From Rhizobium terrae (lineage in GTDB: Bacteria > Pseudomonadota > Alphaproteobacteria > Rhizobiales > Rhizobiaceae), in the NCBI RefSeq assembly GCF_003425685.1, contig NZ_QJKM01000021.1, positions 25,573 to 89,572 of the forward strand: a stretch of 64,000 nt of DNA, read 5' to 3'. The position numbers and the translations under genes are program-made. The notes under the pieces were generated by a model. The model saw only the letters and a list, made by a program, of their open reading frames with translations, made no database searches and was not told the DNA's origin. Positions 25,397 to 34,282 of the stretch are shown here, piece after piece. Positions within the stretch are counted from its first letter, which is position 1. Each line of letters begins with the position of its first letter.

Positions 25397-25639
25397 TCCA
25401 TTCCGGAGTGGGATTTTTCCTTCTTTTCCCAAAGTCGGAAATTTTGTTGCTCGGCTTCGGCCGTGCTGCAATGCAATAAGACTGTCAGTGCTCGCATGGC
25501 TCGCATGCAACTCGATGGTTGAAAGAAGGTTCTGGAGAATGGTAGATCGACGGGCAATGCGTCGAATGTGTTGCTGAAACAGCAATCCGTTGTCCACGAC
25601 CGGGCGCGCGCCATTCGCGCAGCCGAAAAGAGCTTCAAG

Positions 25640-26773
25640 ATGAGACCGACAATCCAGACCGCGAATTCCGTGCCGGCAGGCGGCTTTGCCGCGCCCGCCG
25701 ACACCATCCCAAAGCCTGTTGCCGCACGGGCGCCGATGGTCGCTTTCGAAGCGGTCACCAAACGTTTCGGCAGTGACGGTGAAAACCGGTTCACCGCGCT
25801 GGATGGTGTCGATCTCACCGTGGCGCGCGGCGCGATCACCGGTATCATCGGCCGTTCCGGTGCCGGCAAGTCGACGCTGATCCGCCTCGTCAACGGGCTG
25901 GAAAAGGCAACATCCGGCCGGGTTGTGGTGGACGGCGTCGAAGTCGGCGGCCTTTCCGAAGGCGGGCTTCGCAACCTGCGCCGTGAGGTCGGCATGATCT
26001 TCCAGCATTTCAACCTGCTCTCGTCCCGCACCGCGTTCGACAATGTGGCGCTGCCGCTGGAGATCGCAGGGCTCGACAGGAAGGCGATCCGTGACAAGGT
26101 GGCGCCGCTGCTCGATCTGGTCGGCCTCGGCGACAAGGCGGCGCGTTACCCGTCCGAACTTTCCGGCGGCCAGAAGCAGCGTGTCGGCATTGCCCGCGCG
26201 CTGGCCACCGCGCCGAAACTGCTGCTCTCGGATGAAGCGACTTCGGCGCTCGATCCGGAGACGACGCAATCGATCCTGGCGCTGCTCAAGCGCATCAATG
26301 CCGAGCTCGGCCTCACCGTATTGCTCATCACTCACGAGATGGAGGTGGTGAAGACCATCGCCTCCGACGTGGCGGTGATCGACCGGGGCCGGATCGTCGA
26401 GCAGGGCCGCACGTTCGACGTCTTCACCGGCGCCAAGCACGAGACGACGCGTTCGCTTCTGTCCGCAGCGCTCGGCACGCAACTGCCGGAATGGATCCGC
26501 TCGAACTTGAAGCCGGAGCCGTCGGTCGGCGACCGCATTCTCGTGCGGCTGATCTTCTTCGGCGATACGGCGTTCAAGCCTTTGACCGGGCGGTTGGTCG
26601 CCGAACTCGGAGCCGACGTCAACATCCTCGCCGGCAGCATTGAGGAGATCGCCGGAGAGCCATACGGCTCGCTGGTCGTCGCCTACCCGGCCGATCCCGC
26701 CGTCACGGAACGCGCCGACCGCTTCTATGCCGAGACCGGTCTCACCACGGAGGTGCTCGGTTATGTCGCTTGA
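25640..26773 (+). CDS. metN: Methionine ABC transporter ATP-binding protein
   Basis: ATPase of the D/L-methionine importer. The 377-residue protein has Walker A GRSGAGKST near residue 75, Q-loop MIFQHFNLL, signature LSGGQKQR, Walker B LLLSDEATSALDPET and the switch His in LITHEMEV. The C-terminal regulatory NIL/ACT-like domain (about 295-377) binds methionine and lowers activity when internal methionine is high. The ATG at 25640 gives an unusually long N-terminal extension of about 38 residues, Ala/Pro-rich, before the ABC domain; a GTG at 25568 would add 24 more. The metI start overlaps its stop. I looked for a SAM riboswitch upstream and could not support one. Confidence 0.94.
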   Translation: MRPTIQTANSVPAGGFAAPADTIPKPVAARAPMVAFEAVTKRFGSDGENRFTALDGVDLTVARGAITGIIGRSGAGKSTLIRLVNGLEKATSGRVVVDGVEVGGLSEGGLRNLRREVGMIFQHFNLLSSRTAFDNVALPLEIAGLDRKAIRDKVAPLLDLVGLGDKAARYPSELSGGQKQRVGIARALATAPKLLLSDEATSALDPETTQSILALLKRINAELGLTVLLITHEMEVVKTIASDVAVIDRGRIVEQGRTFDVFTGAKHETTRSLLSAALGTQLPEWIRSNLKPEPSVGDRILVRLIFFGDTAFKPLTGRLVAELGADVNILAGSIEEIAGEPYGSLVVAYPADPAVTERADRFYAETGLTTEVLGYVA

Positions 26774-27431
26774 CATGCTCATAGGCCTCCTCACGAAGTC
26801 GCTCGGGCAGACGCTGCAGATGGTGGCGATCGCCGGTCTGCTCGGCTCGCTGATCGGCCTGCCGATCGGCATCTTTCTGGCGACGAGCGGCAAGGGCGAA
26901 CTCTTTCCGGCGCCGGTCACCAATCGCGTCCTCGGCGTCATCGTCAATGCGACACGCTCGACGCCCTTCATCATCCTTGTCGTGGCGATCATTCCGTTCA
27001 CCCGGCTCGTCACCGGCACGTCGATCGGCACCAATGCGGCGATCGTGCCGCTCACCATCGCGACCATCCCGTTCTTCGCCCGTCTGGTGGAAGCGGCGAT
27101 CCGCGAGATCGACAAGGGGCTGATCGAGGCCGCCCGCGCCATGGGCGCCACGCCGCTGCAGATCGTCTTCAAGGTGCTGCTGGCGGAAGCGCGGCCCGGC
27201 ATCACGCTCGCCTTCACCATGACCATCGTCAGCCTCATCGGCTATTCGGCCATGGTCGGCGCGGTCGGCGGCGGCGGGCTCGGCGATCTCGGCATCCGCT
27301 ACGGTTACCAGCGTTTCATGCCGGAAGTGATGCTCGCGGTCGTCGTGGTGCTGATCGTGCTCGTCCAGCTGGTGCAGAGCGCCGGCGATGCGCTCGCCCG
27401 CCGGTTCGACAAGCGCAATCGCAAGACCTGA
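26763..27431 (+). CDS. metI: Methionine ABC transporter permease
   Basis: Membrane subunit of the methionine importer. It has 222 residues with five hydrophobic helices, and the permease coupling motif EAARAMGATPLQIVFKVLLAEARPGI (EAA loop, near residues 122-147). The TRST-type region VIVNATRSTPFIILVVAIIPF matches MetI. The start ATG overlaps the last 11 bases of metN (TGA at 26771-26773), indicating translational coupling. An alternative ATG at 26775 would remove the overlap. Followed after 66 bases by metQ in the same orientation. Confidence 0.95.
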   Translation: MSLDMLIGLLTKSLGQTLQMVAIAGLLGSLIGLPIGIFLATSGKGELFPAPVTNRVLGVIVNATRSTPFIILVVAIIPFTRLVTGTSIGTNAAIVPLTIATIPFFARLVEAAIREIDKGLIEAARAMGATPLQIVFKVLLAEARPGITLAFTMTIVSLIGYSAMVGAVGGGGLGDLGIRYGYQRFMPEVMLAVVVVLIVLVQLVQSAGDALARRFDKRNRKT

Positions 27432-27497
27432 TTTTCCACATTCCCAAAATCCAGCCCTCCCAAGACTGGCGTACAAAAGAAACCCAAGGAGACACTT

Positions 27498-28274
27498 ATG
27501 AAGAAGCTCATTCTCGCAGCCGCACTCGCCGTTCTCGCCACCGGTTCGGCACTCGCCGAAGACATCAAGATCGGCGTCACACCCGGTCCGCATGCCCAGA
27601 TCATGGAAAAGGTGAAGGACGTCGCGGCCACCAAGGGCCTTAACATCCAGATCCTCGAATTCTCCGATTACGTTGTGCCGAACCAGGCGCTGGCGGATGG
27701 CGAGCTGCAGGCCAATTCCTTCCAGCACAAGCCCTATCTCGACAACCAGGTCGCCGACCGCAAATTCGACCTCGTCAGCGTTGCCCAGACCGTCAACTTC
27801 CCGATGGGCGTCTATTCGAAAAAAGCGAAGAGCCTCGCCGACCTCAAGCAGGGCGCCACGGTCGCCATCCCGAACGACCCGACGAATGGCGGCCGCGCGC
27901 TGCTGATCCTCGCCGACCAGGGCCTCATCAAGGTGAACGCTGCCAAAGGTCTCAAGATCGGCCCCGCCGATGTCACCGAAAACCCGAAGAAGATCGAGTT
28001 CGCCGAGCTCGACGCCGCCCAGCTGCCGCGCTCGCTGGACGATGTCGACGCCTCCGTCATCAACACCAACTATGCGATGGAAGCCGGCCTCAACCCGAAG
28101 ACCGATCCGATCGCCAAGGAAGGCGAGAAGGCTCCTTACATCAACATCATCGCCGTGCGCGCCAAGGACAAGGATGCCGCCTGGGTCAAGACGTTGGTCG
28201 AGGCCTATCACAGCGCGCCGGTCAAGGATTTCGTCAACACCCAGTTCAAGGGTGCGGTCATCGCCGCCTGGTAA
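27498..28274 (+). CDS. metQ: Methionine-binding protein of the MetNIQ importer, without lipobox
   Basis: Periplasmic binding protein of the NlpA/MetQ family that delivers methionine to MetNI. The 258-residue protein starts with a signal peptide (MKKLILAAALAVLATGSALA). It contains no Cys at the cleavage point, so it is predicted to be a soluble, type I-processed protein and not a lipoprotein as in E. coli. Ligand and fold motifs are typical: KIGVTPGPHAQIME, EFSDYVVPNQAL, ANSFQHKPYLD, VAIPNDPTNGGRALLIL and VINTNYAMEAGL. The ribosome site AAGGAG precedes the ATG. A hairpin terminator with T6 follows at 28320-28357. Confidence 0.95.
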   Translation: MKKLILAAALAVLATGSALAEDIKIGVTPGPHAQIMEKVKDVAATKGLNIQILEFSDYVVPNQALADGELQANSFQHKPYLDNQVADRKFDLVSVAQTVNFPMGVYSKKAKSLADLKQGATVAIPNDPTNGGRALLILADQGLIKVNAAKGLKIGPADVTENPKKIEFAELDAAQLPRSLDDVDASVINTNYAMEAGLNPKTDPIAKEGEKAPYINIIAVRAKDKDAAWVKTLVEAYHSAPVKDFVNTQFKGAVIAAW

Positions 28275-28319
28275 TGTCCGGGACTGTCGCAAGAGCAGTC
28301 GAATTTTCGAAAATTCCGA

Positions 28320-28357
28320 GCGATCCAGGCCTTGATGCGTGTCCGGGTCGCTTTTTT
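28320..28357 (+). terminator. Rho-independent terminator after metNIQ
   Basis: GCGATCC (28320-28326) pairs with GGGTCGC (28345-28351), with one T-G pair, followed by six T. The loop is long (18 bases). A short palindrome, AATTTTCGAAAATT, lies just upstream (28302-28315). Confidence 0.7.
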
Positions 28358-28410
28358 AACCCGATCTGAAGGAATACCCGCGAAGGATGTAATTCTTCAC
28401 GAGGTACTCC

Positions 28411-30603
28411 ATGCGGCTTCTTCCGTCCCGCATCCGCCGCTCCGCCACGCTTGGCCGTCGCTCTGCCGTGACGTCGATGCTGCTTGCCTTCGCGATGGTC
28501 GTCGTGCTGGTGACCATCTTCATTCTGACGGCTCTCGATCGCATTGCCGAATATGCGAACCGCCTCGATGACGCGCGCTCGCGTGAAACCACCACCGGCT
28601 CGCTTCACATGTTCGAGGGGCAACTGCATGCGACGCTGACGGACTATGCCGCCTGGGACGATGCGGCGAGATACGTCTATGCGGGTGATCAGGACTGGAT
28701 CGTCGACAATTACGGCGAGATGACCGTCAACAGCGATCTCTTCGACACCGCCATCGTCATGGACAGCCGGCAGAACGTATTGATGGCCTACCAGGACGGC
28801 GTACCGGTTTCCTGGTCGCCACGGGACTATTTCGACGCCTCGCTTGCGACGCTGTTCGACAAGGCAGGCTCGGCCGGGCCGGACGCGGTGCCGGAGGCGG
28901 CCGGCTTCATGAGGACGAAAAGAGGTATCGCGGCTGTCGGCCTCGCCCTGATCCGGCAGAAGTCCGGCGCGCTCGACGTGCCGCGGCCGGACCGGCGTTT
29001 CCTGATCTTCGCGCATCATCTCGATGAGGCGAAGGTCCGGAAGCTCGCCCAGACCTATGTGATCGATGGTCTTCGCTTCACCGGGGAAGGCGAGGTGACG
29101 GCGAACGCCGTGGATATCCGCAATCTACATGGCAAACTGCTGGGGCGACTCGTCTGGAATTCGCGTCTGCCGGGCAATATGGGATATGCCGAAGTCCGGC
29201 CGCTCGTCTATTGCGCGCTTGCGATGGTCGGCCTGTTCTTCCTGCTGCTTTTCGTCAGCGGCAGCAATACGCTCAATCGCCTGAAGGCAGACGAGGCCGC
29301 CGCCCGGCACCTCGCCATGAGCGACCGGCTGAGCGGTCTCCTGAACCGGACCGGCTTTTTCGTGGCGCTCGAGGATCTCGTTTCGGAAGGCCGCCGCAGC
29401 GGCTCCGACGTGGCATTGCTCTATCTCGATCTCGACGGCTTCAAGGAGGTCAACGACGCCTATGGCCACGGCACCGGCGACAAGCTGATCCGCGGGGTGG
29501 CGGCGGGCTTGAAGACGTTGGTCGGCAACGATGCGATCCTGGCGCGTGTCGGCGGCGACGAGTTTGCGATCGCTTTCTTGAGCGCCGAGATCGCCCGGGT
29601 GGCCGACGATCTGAACGACCGTATCCTCGGCTTTTTCGACGAGCCGTTCGTGATCGGCGAACGGGTGGCGACGATCGGCACCAGCATCGGCGTGGCGGCG
29701 TCGCCGCGCGGCAAGGTGTCGGGCGAAGAGCTGGTGCGCCGCGCCGACATGGCCATGTACCATGCCAAGGAAACCGGCCGCGGCCGGGCCGAATATTACC
29801 GGCCGGAAATGGATGCCGAGCGCGAAGAGCGCAACATGCTGGAAATCGACTTGAGGATCGCCATCGAACGGCGCGAACTCGCGGTCGTCTTCCAGCCGGT
29901 GATGGATGCCAGGAGTTTTCGTCTGATCGGCGTCGAGGCGCTGTGCCGCTGGAACCGCGCCGGCTACGGTCCTGTGTCGCCGGATATCTTCATCCCGATC
30001 GCCGAATCGACCGGTCTCATCGACCAGCTCGGGCTCTTCGTGCTGCACCGGGCCTGCGAGACGATCGCCTCATGGCCGGAGCTGAAACTCGCCGTCAACA
30101 TTTCGCCCGGCCAGTTCCGCGATCCGGCCTTTGCCGTGCATGTCGGTTCGGTCTTCAGCAAGACGAAAACCGAGCCGGGCCGCGTCACGCTCGAAATGAC
30201 GGAGGGCTATTTCATCCAGAACGCCGAGCGCGCCCGCGCGGCGCTCGCGAAGCTGAAGCAGCTCGGCGTCAAGATCGCGCTCGACGATTTCGGCGCCGGC
30301 TTTTCGAGCGTCGGATATCTGCGCCAGTTCGGTTTCGACCGGATGAAGATCGACAAGTCGCTCGTGCACGCGCTGGACGAGGGCGCCCGCGCCGTCGATC
30401 TCCTGCAGGCAACCGTGGCGCTCGCCCGTTCGCTGGACATTCCGGTGACGGCCGAAGGCGTGGAGACCGAGGAACAGGCCATTGCGCTGCGCCTCAGCGG
30501 CTGCGACGAATTGCAGGGCTATCTGTTCGGGAGGCCCATGTCGGCGGAAGAGATCGACGCGATCCGCGGCGGCGGCATGCCGTGCGGGGCCAGCGCGGCG
30601 TGA
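28411..30603 (+). CDS. Membrane CHASE4-GGDEF-EAL c-di-GMP enzyme
   Basis: A 730-residue sensor enzyme with a membrane helix near residues 22-44, a CHASE4-like periplasmic sensor (about 60-220, with LTDYAAWDDAARYVYAGD), a second membrane helix near 262-284, a GGDEF domain with the intact motif RVGGDEFAIAF (near 380), and an EAL domain starting GVEALCRW (near 507). The EAL domain keeps the catalytic Asn (NISPGQFRD), Glu (LEMTEGY), DDFGAGFSSVGYL, KIDKSLV and EGVETEEQ. Thus both synthesis and breakdown of c-di-GMP are possible, tuned by an extracytoplasmic signal. Starts at ATG 28411 behind a weak GAGG. Single gene after the metNIQ terminator. Confidence 0.93.
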   Translation: MRLLPSRIRRSATLGRRSAVTSMLLAFAMVVVLVTIFILTALDRIAEYANRLDDARSRETTTGSLHMFEGQLHATLTDYAAWDDAARYVYAGDQDWIVDNYGEMTVNSDLFDTAIVMDSRQNVLMAYQDGVPVSWSPRDYFDASLATLFDKAGSAGPDAVPEAAGFMRTKRGIAAVGLALIRQKSGALDVPRPDRRFLIFAHHLDEAKVRKLAQTYVIDGLRFTGEGEVTANAVDIRNLHGKLLGRLVWNSRLPGNMGYAEVRPLVYCALAMVGLFFLLLFVSGSNTLNRLKADEAAARHLAMSDRLSGLLNRTGFFVALEDLVSEGRRSGSDVALLYLDLDGFKEVNDAYGHGTGDKLIRGVAAGLKTLVGNDAILARVGGDEFAIAFLSAEIARVADDLNDRILGFFDEPFVIGERVATIGTSIGVAASPRGKVSGEELVRRADMAMYHAKETGRGRAEYYRPEMDAEREERNMLEIDLRIAIERRELAVVFQPVMDARSFRLIGVEALCRWNRAGYGPVSPDIFIPIAESTGLIDQLGLFVLHRACETIASWPELKLAVNISPGQFRDPAFAVHVGSVFSKTKTEPGRVTLEMTEGYFIQNAERARAALAKLKQLGVKIALDDFGAGFSSVGYLRQFGFDRMKIDKSLVHALDEGARAVDLLQATVALARSLDIPVTAEGVETEEQAIALRLSGCDELQGYLFGRPMSAEEIDAIRGGGMPCGASAA

Positions 30604-30608
30604 CAAGA

Positions 30609-30929
30609 TTAGAGATGCTGCGGCACCTTCGTTCTCAGGATTTGAACGAGGCTGGGGTCCATGAAATCGTAATCGTCCGGAATATGGAGGCAGATCAGCC
30701 GTTTGCCCTTTATCACCGAACGGTATTTGTTCTGAACCTTCGTGCGGTGCGATCTCTCCATCACGAAGATGATGTCGGCCCATTCTACGAGTTCTTGGCA
30801 CAACGGATTTTCCGCGTCGTTGTTCGTGCCCGCCGACGACACTTCTATATCGGGCCAGTCTGCGAAAATCTGCTCGGCTGTCGGACTGCGTAGCCTGTTT
30901 TGGCTGCACACGAACAGGACGTTTCTCAT
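30609..30929 (-). CDS. Short low-molecular-weight protein-tyrosine-phosphatase-like protein
   Basis: A 106-residue protein with the LMW-PTP loop near its N-terminus: LFVCSQNRLRSPTAEQIF carries the Cys-x5-Arg-Ser active site (Cys 8, Arg 14). It is shorter than classical LMW-PTP enzymes (about 150 residues). The general-acid region appears as IPDDYDFMDPSL near residues 83-94, where the usual DPD motif is not exact. Similar short proteins are common in bacteria and have no proven substrate; an arsenate-reductase-like role is also possible. Less GC-rich than its neighbours (many AAT, TAT, ATC codons). The stop is 5 bases from the end of the convergent GGDEF-EAL gene. Confidence 0.75.
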   Translation of the reverse strand: MRNVLFVCSQNRLRSPTAEQIFADWPDIEVSSAGTNNDAENPLCQELVEWADIIFVMERSHRTKVQNKYRSVIKGKRLICLHIPDDYDFMDPSLVQILRTKVPQHL

Positions 30930-30984
30930 CTTGCTTTCTGCCGACCCTGGTCGGCCCTTCTGGTCAGGTGTGGCGATTTCGGCT

Positions 30985-31944
30985 TCACCCGCCGATATGT
31001 TTCCCGCCGCGCTTCTTCGCCAGTGCGATCTGGAATTGCCGCTGGCGGTAGCGCAGCCGGTCTTCCTCGGTTCGGGTCGGATAGCAGTTCGAGCAGGAGA
31101 CGCCTTCCTCGTAATGGGGGGAGGTCACCTCTTCGGCGGTGATCGGGTTGCGGCAGGCGTGGCAGAGCTTGTGGTTGCCTTCCTTCAGGCCGTGCTCCAC
31201 CGAGACGCGCTCGTCGAACACGAAGCAGGCGCCTTCCCAGAGGCTTTCTTCGGCCGGCACTTCCTCGAGATATTTCAGGATGCCGCCCTTCAGGTGGTAG
31301 ACCTCGTCGAAACCCTGTTCCTTCATGAAGGCGGTCGCCTTCTCGCAGCGGATGCCGCCGGTGCAGTACATGGCGATCTTAGGCTTGTTGTGCAGGCCGA
31401 GATTGTTCCTCACCCAGTCGGGAAACTCGCGGAATGTCCTGGTCTGCGGATCGACCGCGCCCTTGAAGATGCCGATCGCCGTCTCGTAGTCGTTACGGGT
31501 GTCGATGACGATCGTCTCCGGATCGGAGATCAGCGCGTTCCAGTCCTTCGGATCGACATAGGTGCCGACGATGCGGTTGGGGTCGATGTCCTCGACGCCC
31601 ATGGTGACGATTTCCTTCTTCGGGCGCACCTTCATGCGCAGGAAAGGCATTTTCGAAGCGCGGCTTTCCTTGTGCTCCAGCTTGGCGAATTCCGGCTGGG
31701 CGCGCAGGTAGGAGAGCAGCCGGGCGATCGCGTCGTCGGAACCCGCGACCGTGCCGTTGATGCCCTCGCGTGCGATGAGCAGCGTGCCCCTGATGCCGTT
31801 CTCGTCGCAGAAGGCCTGCAGTGGTTCGCGGAAAGCCTCGAAACGGTCGAAGCGCGCGAAATGGTAGAGCGCGGCAACGAGATAGGGGCCGGCGGCTTCC
31901 GGTCGGGATGGGGTCTGGTTTTCGGTCGTAGGGTCGGCGTTCAT
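30985..31944 (-). CDS. trhO: tRNA uridine-34 hydroxylase, rhodanese family (TrhO/YceA)
   Basis: Oxygen-dependent enzyme that makes 5-hydroxyuridine at position 34 of certain tRNAs. The 319-residue protein has an N-terminal acylphosphatase-like domain (YLVAALYHFARFDRFEAFREPL, then LLIAREGINGTVAG) and a rhodanese domain whose loop MYCTGGIRCEKATAF (near residues 187-201) holds the conserved Cys. The C-terminal part has four Cys (LCHACRNP and SCSNCYP) likely binding zinc. The ATG at 31944 removes 12 upstream residues that look non-conserved. It stands apart from both neighbours and is probably a single gene. Confidence 0.92.
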   Translation of the reverse strand: MNADPTTENQTPSRPEAAGPYLVAALYHFARFDRFEAFREPLQAFCDENGIRGTLLIAREGINGTVAGSDDAIARLLSYLRAQPEFAKLEHKESRASKMPFLRMKVRPKKEIVTMGVEDIDPNRIVGTYVDPKDWNALISDPETIVIDTRNDYETAIGIFKGAVDPQTRTFREFPDWVRNNLGLHNKPKIAMYCTGGIRCEKATAFMKEQGFDEVYHLKGGILKYLEEVPAEESLWEGACFVFDERVSVEHGLKEGNHKLCHACRNPITAEEVTSPHYEEGVSCSNCYPTRTEEDRLRYRQRQFQIALAKKRGGKHIGG

Positions 31945-31987
31945 GGGCGCTGAAATACAGCCAGACGGACGGCGGTGCAACGGATTG

Positions 31988-32974
31988 CTATCCGATGAGC
32001 GCCGTTTCTTTGCCGGGCAGGTCCTGTGCCTTGCGGACCTTTGCCGGTTTTCGCCGCCGGCGCGGCGTGGCGGCCGCCTTTTTCCAGAGAAGTTCGATCA
32101 GCGCGCTTTCCGTTTCGGCGCTGTCGGCGAAAACCTCGTGGGCCTTTTCGAGCGCCTCGTGCCGCAACGCCTGCTGGCGGGTGATGATCGCGCCCAGGAT
32201 GAGCGCCAGCGTATCACCGTCGCCGAAAAGCTCCGGATTTTCGTTGACAAGACCGGTCAGCACCGAGAGATCGTGCTCGTGGCCCAGGAGATCGACGAGG
32301 TCCTTCGCCTGCTTCTGCTTGGCGAGCATGGCGGAGGGCCAGATCTCGCCGAGCAGCGAAAGGTGCATCCAGTAGGTCTGCCCGCATTTGCGCAGTTCGT
32401 GGTAGACCTCGGCATCGGCGTGCTCTTCGCAGCCGCCAAGAGCGCCCAGCGCCTTCCGCCGCTGTTTCTTCCAGGCCTTGGCAAGCCGGCGGGCGCTCTT
32501 TTTGGGATCGTCATCGAGCTCGAGTTCCTCGATCGCGGCGATCGCCTCGCGGCAGGTATCGGCCGCCGCCGCCATCTTCGCCGCCAGGTCGTGTTCCTCG
32601 GAGGCGATCCGGTCGCGTCGCTCGGTCAGTGCTTTCGAGGCGACGGTGAGGGCGGAAAATTCTTCCGGCGAACCCGCATGGCCGGCGAGATAATCGACGG
32701 TCTCGACGAGCGCCGTCGCATCGCGCACCGCCGACAGCGTTTGCGCCATGTCGCGGATGCGGGCGTTCTCCCGGGCGCGGAATTCCGCGGCATCCGGCTG
32801 GATCAGCCTATAGAGGGCGCGTACCCTCTTGAAGCGCTTTCGCGCCGCGTGCACCGCTTCGTGCGGCCCGTCCGGCTGTTCCTCAAGAAGGCGGATTGCA
32901 TGGGCAAGCTGGCTCTCGGCGACCGAGCGGAACTCGGCCGTGAAGGGTTTAGCGGGCCGCAGACGATAGGCCAT
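31988..32974 (-). CDS. CHAD domain protein
   Basis: A 328-residue helical CHAD-domain protein. The conserved His/Lys/Arg face is visible as HEAVHAARKRFKRVRALYRLI (near residues 38-58) and later YHELRKCGQTYWMHLSLLG (near 190-208). CHAD domains bind polyphosphate. In many bacteria CYTH and CHAD are fused or adjacent. Here the start overlaps the end of the CYTH gene by 26 bases on the same strand, which points to translational coupling and a common task in polyphosphate handling. No catalytic metal-binding motif of its own. The C-terminus is basic (RRRRKPAKVRKAQ). Confidence 0.92.
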   Translation of the reverse strand: MAYRLRPAKPFTAEFRSVAESQLAHAIRLLEEQPDGPHEAVHAARKRFKRVRALYRLIQPDAAEFRARENARIRDMAQTLSAVRDATALVETVDYLAGHAGSPEEFSALTVASKALTERRDRIASEEHDLAAKMAAAADTCREAIAAIEELELDDDPKKSARRLAKAWKKQRRKALGALGGCEEHADAEVYHELRKCGQTYWMHLSLLGEIWPSAMLAKQKQAKDLVDLLGHEHDLSVLTGLVNENPELFGDGDTLALILGAIITRQQALRHEALEKAHEVFADSAETESALIELLWKKAAATPRRRRKPAKVRKAQDLPGKETALIG

Positions 32975-33446
32975 TGACCAGTTCCCCGCTCATATCCTCG
33001 GTTGCCATCACCACGTTCGAGTAACGCCGGTCGCCGGTGATCTCCCGGCCGATCCAATCCGGCAGTTCCGGTTCCGCCGCCTCGTCCTCGATTTCCACCT
33101 CGGCCACGACGAGACCCGCATAGGCGCCGCCGTAGACGTCGACCTCCCAAATATACCCCTTGTGGTCGATCCTGTAGCGTGTCTTTTCGAGAACGACGCC
33201 GAGCGCGCTTTCAACCAATTCCTTTGCGTCCGCCAGCGGGATTTCGTATTCGAACTCGTCCCTGGCGACGAGGTTGCGGCCGATCTTGATCGTCAGCCTG
33301 GCGCGCTCGCCGTCCATGATCCGGACGCGCACGGATCGGTCGTCGTCGGAGGCGATATAGGCCTGCAGGAAAGCGGAGGACGACGTCACCTCCGATCGCC
33401 AGCCTTCGCCGACCACCTTGAATTTGCGCTCGATTTCCTTGGCCAT
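32949..33446 (-). CDS. CYTH domain protein (triphosphate tunnel metalloenzyme)
   Basis: A 165-residue protein starting MAKEIERKFKVVG, which contains the family's defining ExExK motif (EIERK, residues 4-8). Alternating charged strands (DRSVRVRIMDGERARLTIKIG, RDEFEYEIPLADAKEL, YIWEVDVY, LVVAEVEIED) form the tunnel. Such enzymes hydrolyse triphosphates, including inorganic tripolyphosphate; the substrate here is not known. The gene overlaps the CHAD gene by 26 bases, so the two halves of the classic CYTH-CHAD protein are split but cotranscribed. Confidence 0.93.
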   Translation of the reverse strand: MAKEIERKFKVVGEGWRSEVTSSSAFLQAYIASDDDRSVRVRIMDGERARLTIKIGRNLVARDEFEYEIPLADAKELVESALGVVLEKTRYRIDHKGYIWEVDVYGGAYAGLVVAEVEIEDEAAEPELPDWIGREITGDRRYSNVVMATEDMSGELVNGLSSAAR

Positions 33447-33604
33447 GCATCCGCCCGTGTTAGTCTCACGCCCGGCGCAACCCTAAAGCAAAGGTGCGAT
33501 CTGGAAAACCCGTTTGAGGGTTTCGGCCTGTTTTTTCTCGACAACGACAGGTCCGCGCGGTATCTCCAGCCGAGATTTCAATCGTTTTAGCGGAGATGTG
33601 CGCC

Positions 33605-34243
33605 ATGGCCGGGAAGACCGAAAAGCTGCTTGCCATCCTGAAACTGCAGCCGGTGGTGCCGGTGCTGATCGTCGACGACGCCAAATCGGCCGTGGGGCTT
33701 GCAAAGGCGCTGGTCGCCGGCGGCCTGAAGGCGATCGAGATCACCATGCGCACGCCGGCCGCGCTCGATGCGGTAAAGGCGGTGGCTGAGGAGGTGGAAG
33801 GCGCCAATGTCGGCGCCGGCACGATCCTCAACGGCAGGGATTGGGATGCCGCCGTCAAGGCCGGCTCCACCTTTATCGTTTCCCCGGGCGTCACGCCGGG
33901 CGTGCTTGCGGCCGCCAAGGATTCGCCGGTGCCGCTGCTTCCCGGCGCCGCGACGTCGAGCGAGGTCATGACGCTGCGCGAGGCCGGGTATGATGTCCTG
34001 AAGTTCTTCCCCGCCGAACAAGCCGGCGGCGCCGCCTATCTCAAGGCGCTTTCCTCGCCGCTCGCCGGGACGCTGTTCTGCCCGACCGGCGGCATTTCGC
34101 TGAAGAATGCCAACGACTACCTGTCGCTGCCGAACGTCGTCTGCGTCGGCGGTTCCTGGGTGGCGCCAAAGGATCTCGTTGCCGCAGGCGACTGGGCGGG
34201 CATTACCAGGCTTGCCTCGGAAGCCGCGGCGCTGAAAGCCTGA
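33605..34243 (+). CDS. eda: 2-keto-3-deoxy-6-phosphogluconate aldolase (KHG/KDPG aldolase)
   Basis: Splits KDPG into pyruvate and glyceraldehyde 3-phosphate, the last step of the Entner-Doudoroff route used by rhizobia for hexoses. The 212-residue TIM barrel has the acid/base Glu in AIEITMRTPAAL (near residue 45), PGAATSSEVM (near 117-126) and the Schiff-base Lys in VLKFFPAE (near 135). The end GGISLKNANDYL and VGGSWVAPKDL is the phosphate site. The ATG at 33605 has AGCGGAG upstream; a GTG at 33596 is in frame. Divergent from the CYTH gene and followed by a GFA-family gene after 39 bases. Confidence 0.95.
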   Translation: MAGKTEKLLAILKLQPVVPVLIVDDAKSAVGLAKALVAGGLKAIEITMRTPAALDAVKAVAEEVEGANVGAGTILNGRDWDAAVKAGSTFIVSPGVTPGVLAAAKDSPVPLLPGAATSSEVMTLREAGYDVLKFFPAEQAGGAAYLKALSSPLAGTLFCPTGGISLKNANDYLSLPNVVCVGGSWVAPKDLVAAGDWAGITRLASEAAALKA

Positions 34244-34282
34244 ACAGGCCCGGAGCAGGTGGTGCCGCGGGAGGAGCAGATC

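Noticed and set aside
25397..25639. SAM riboswitch upstream of metN
   Set aside because: I looked for the SAM-II conserved core and pseudoknot partners and could not place them; only short hairpins are visible.
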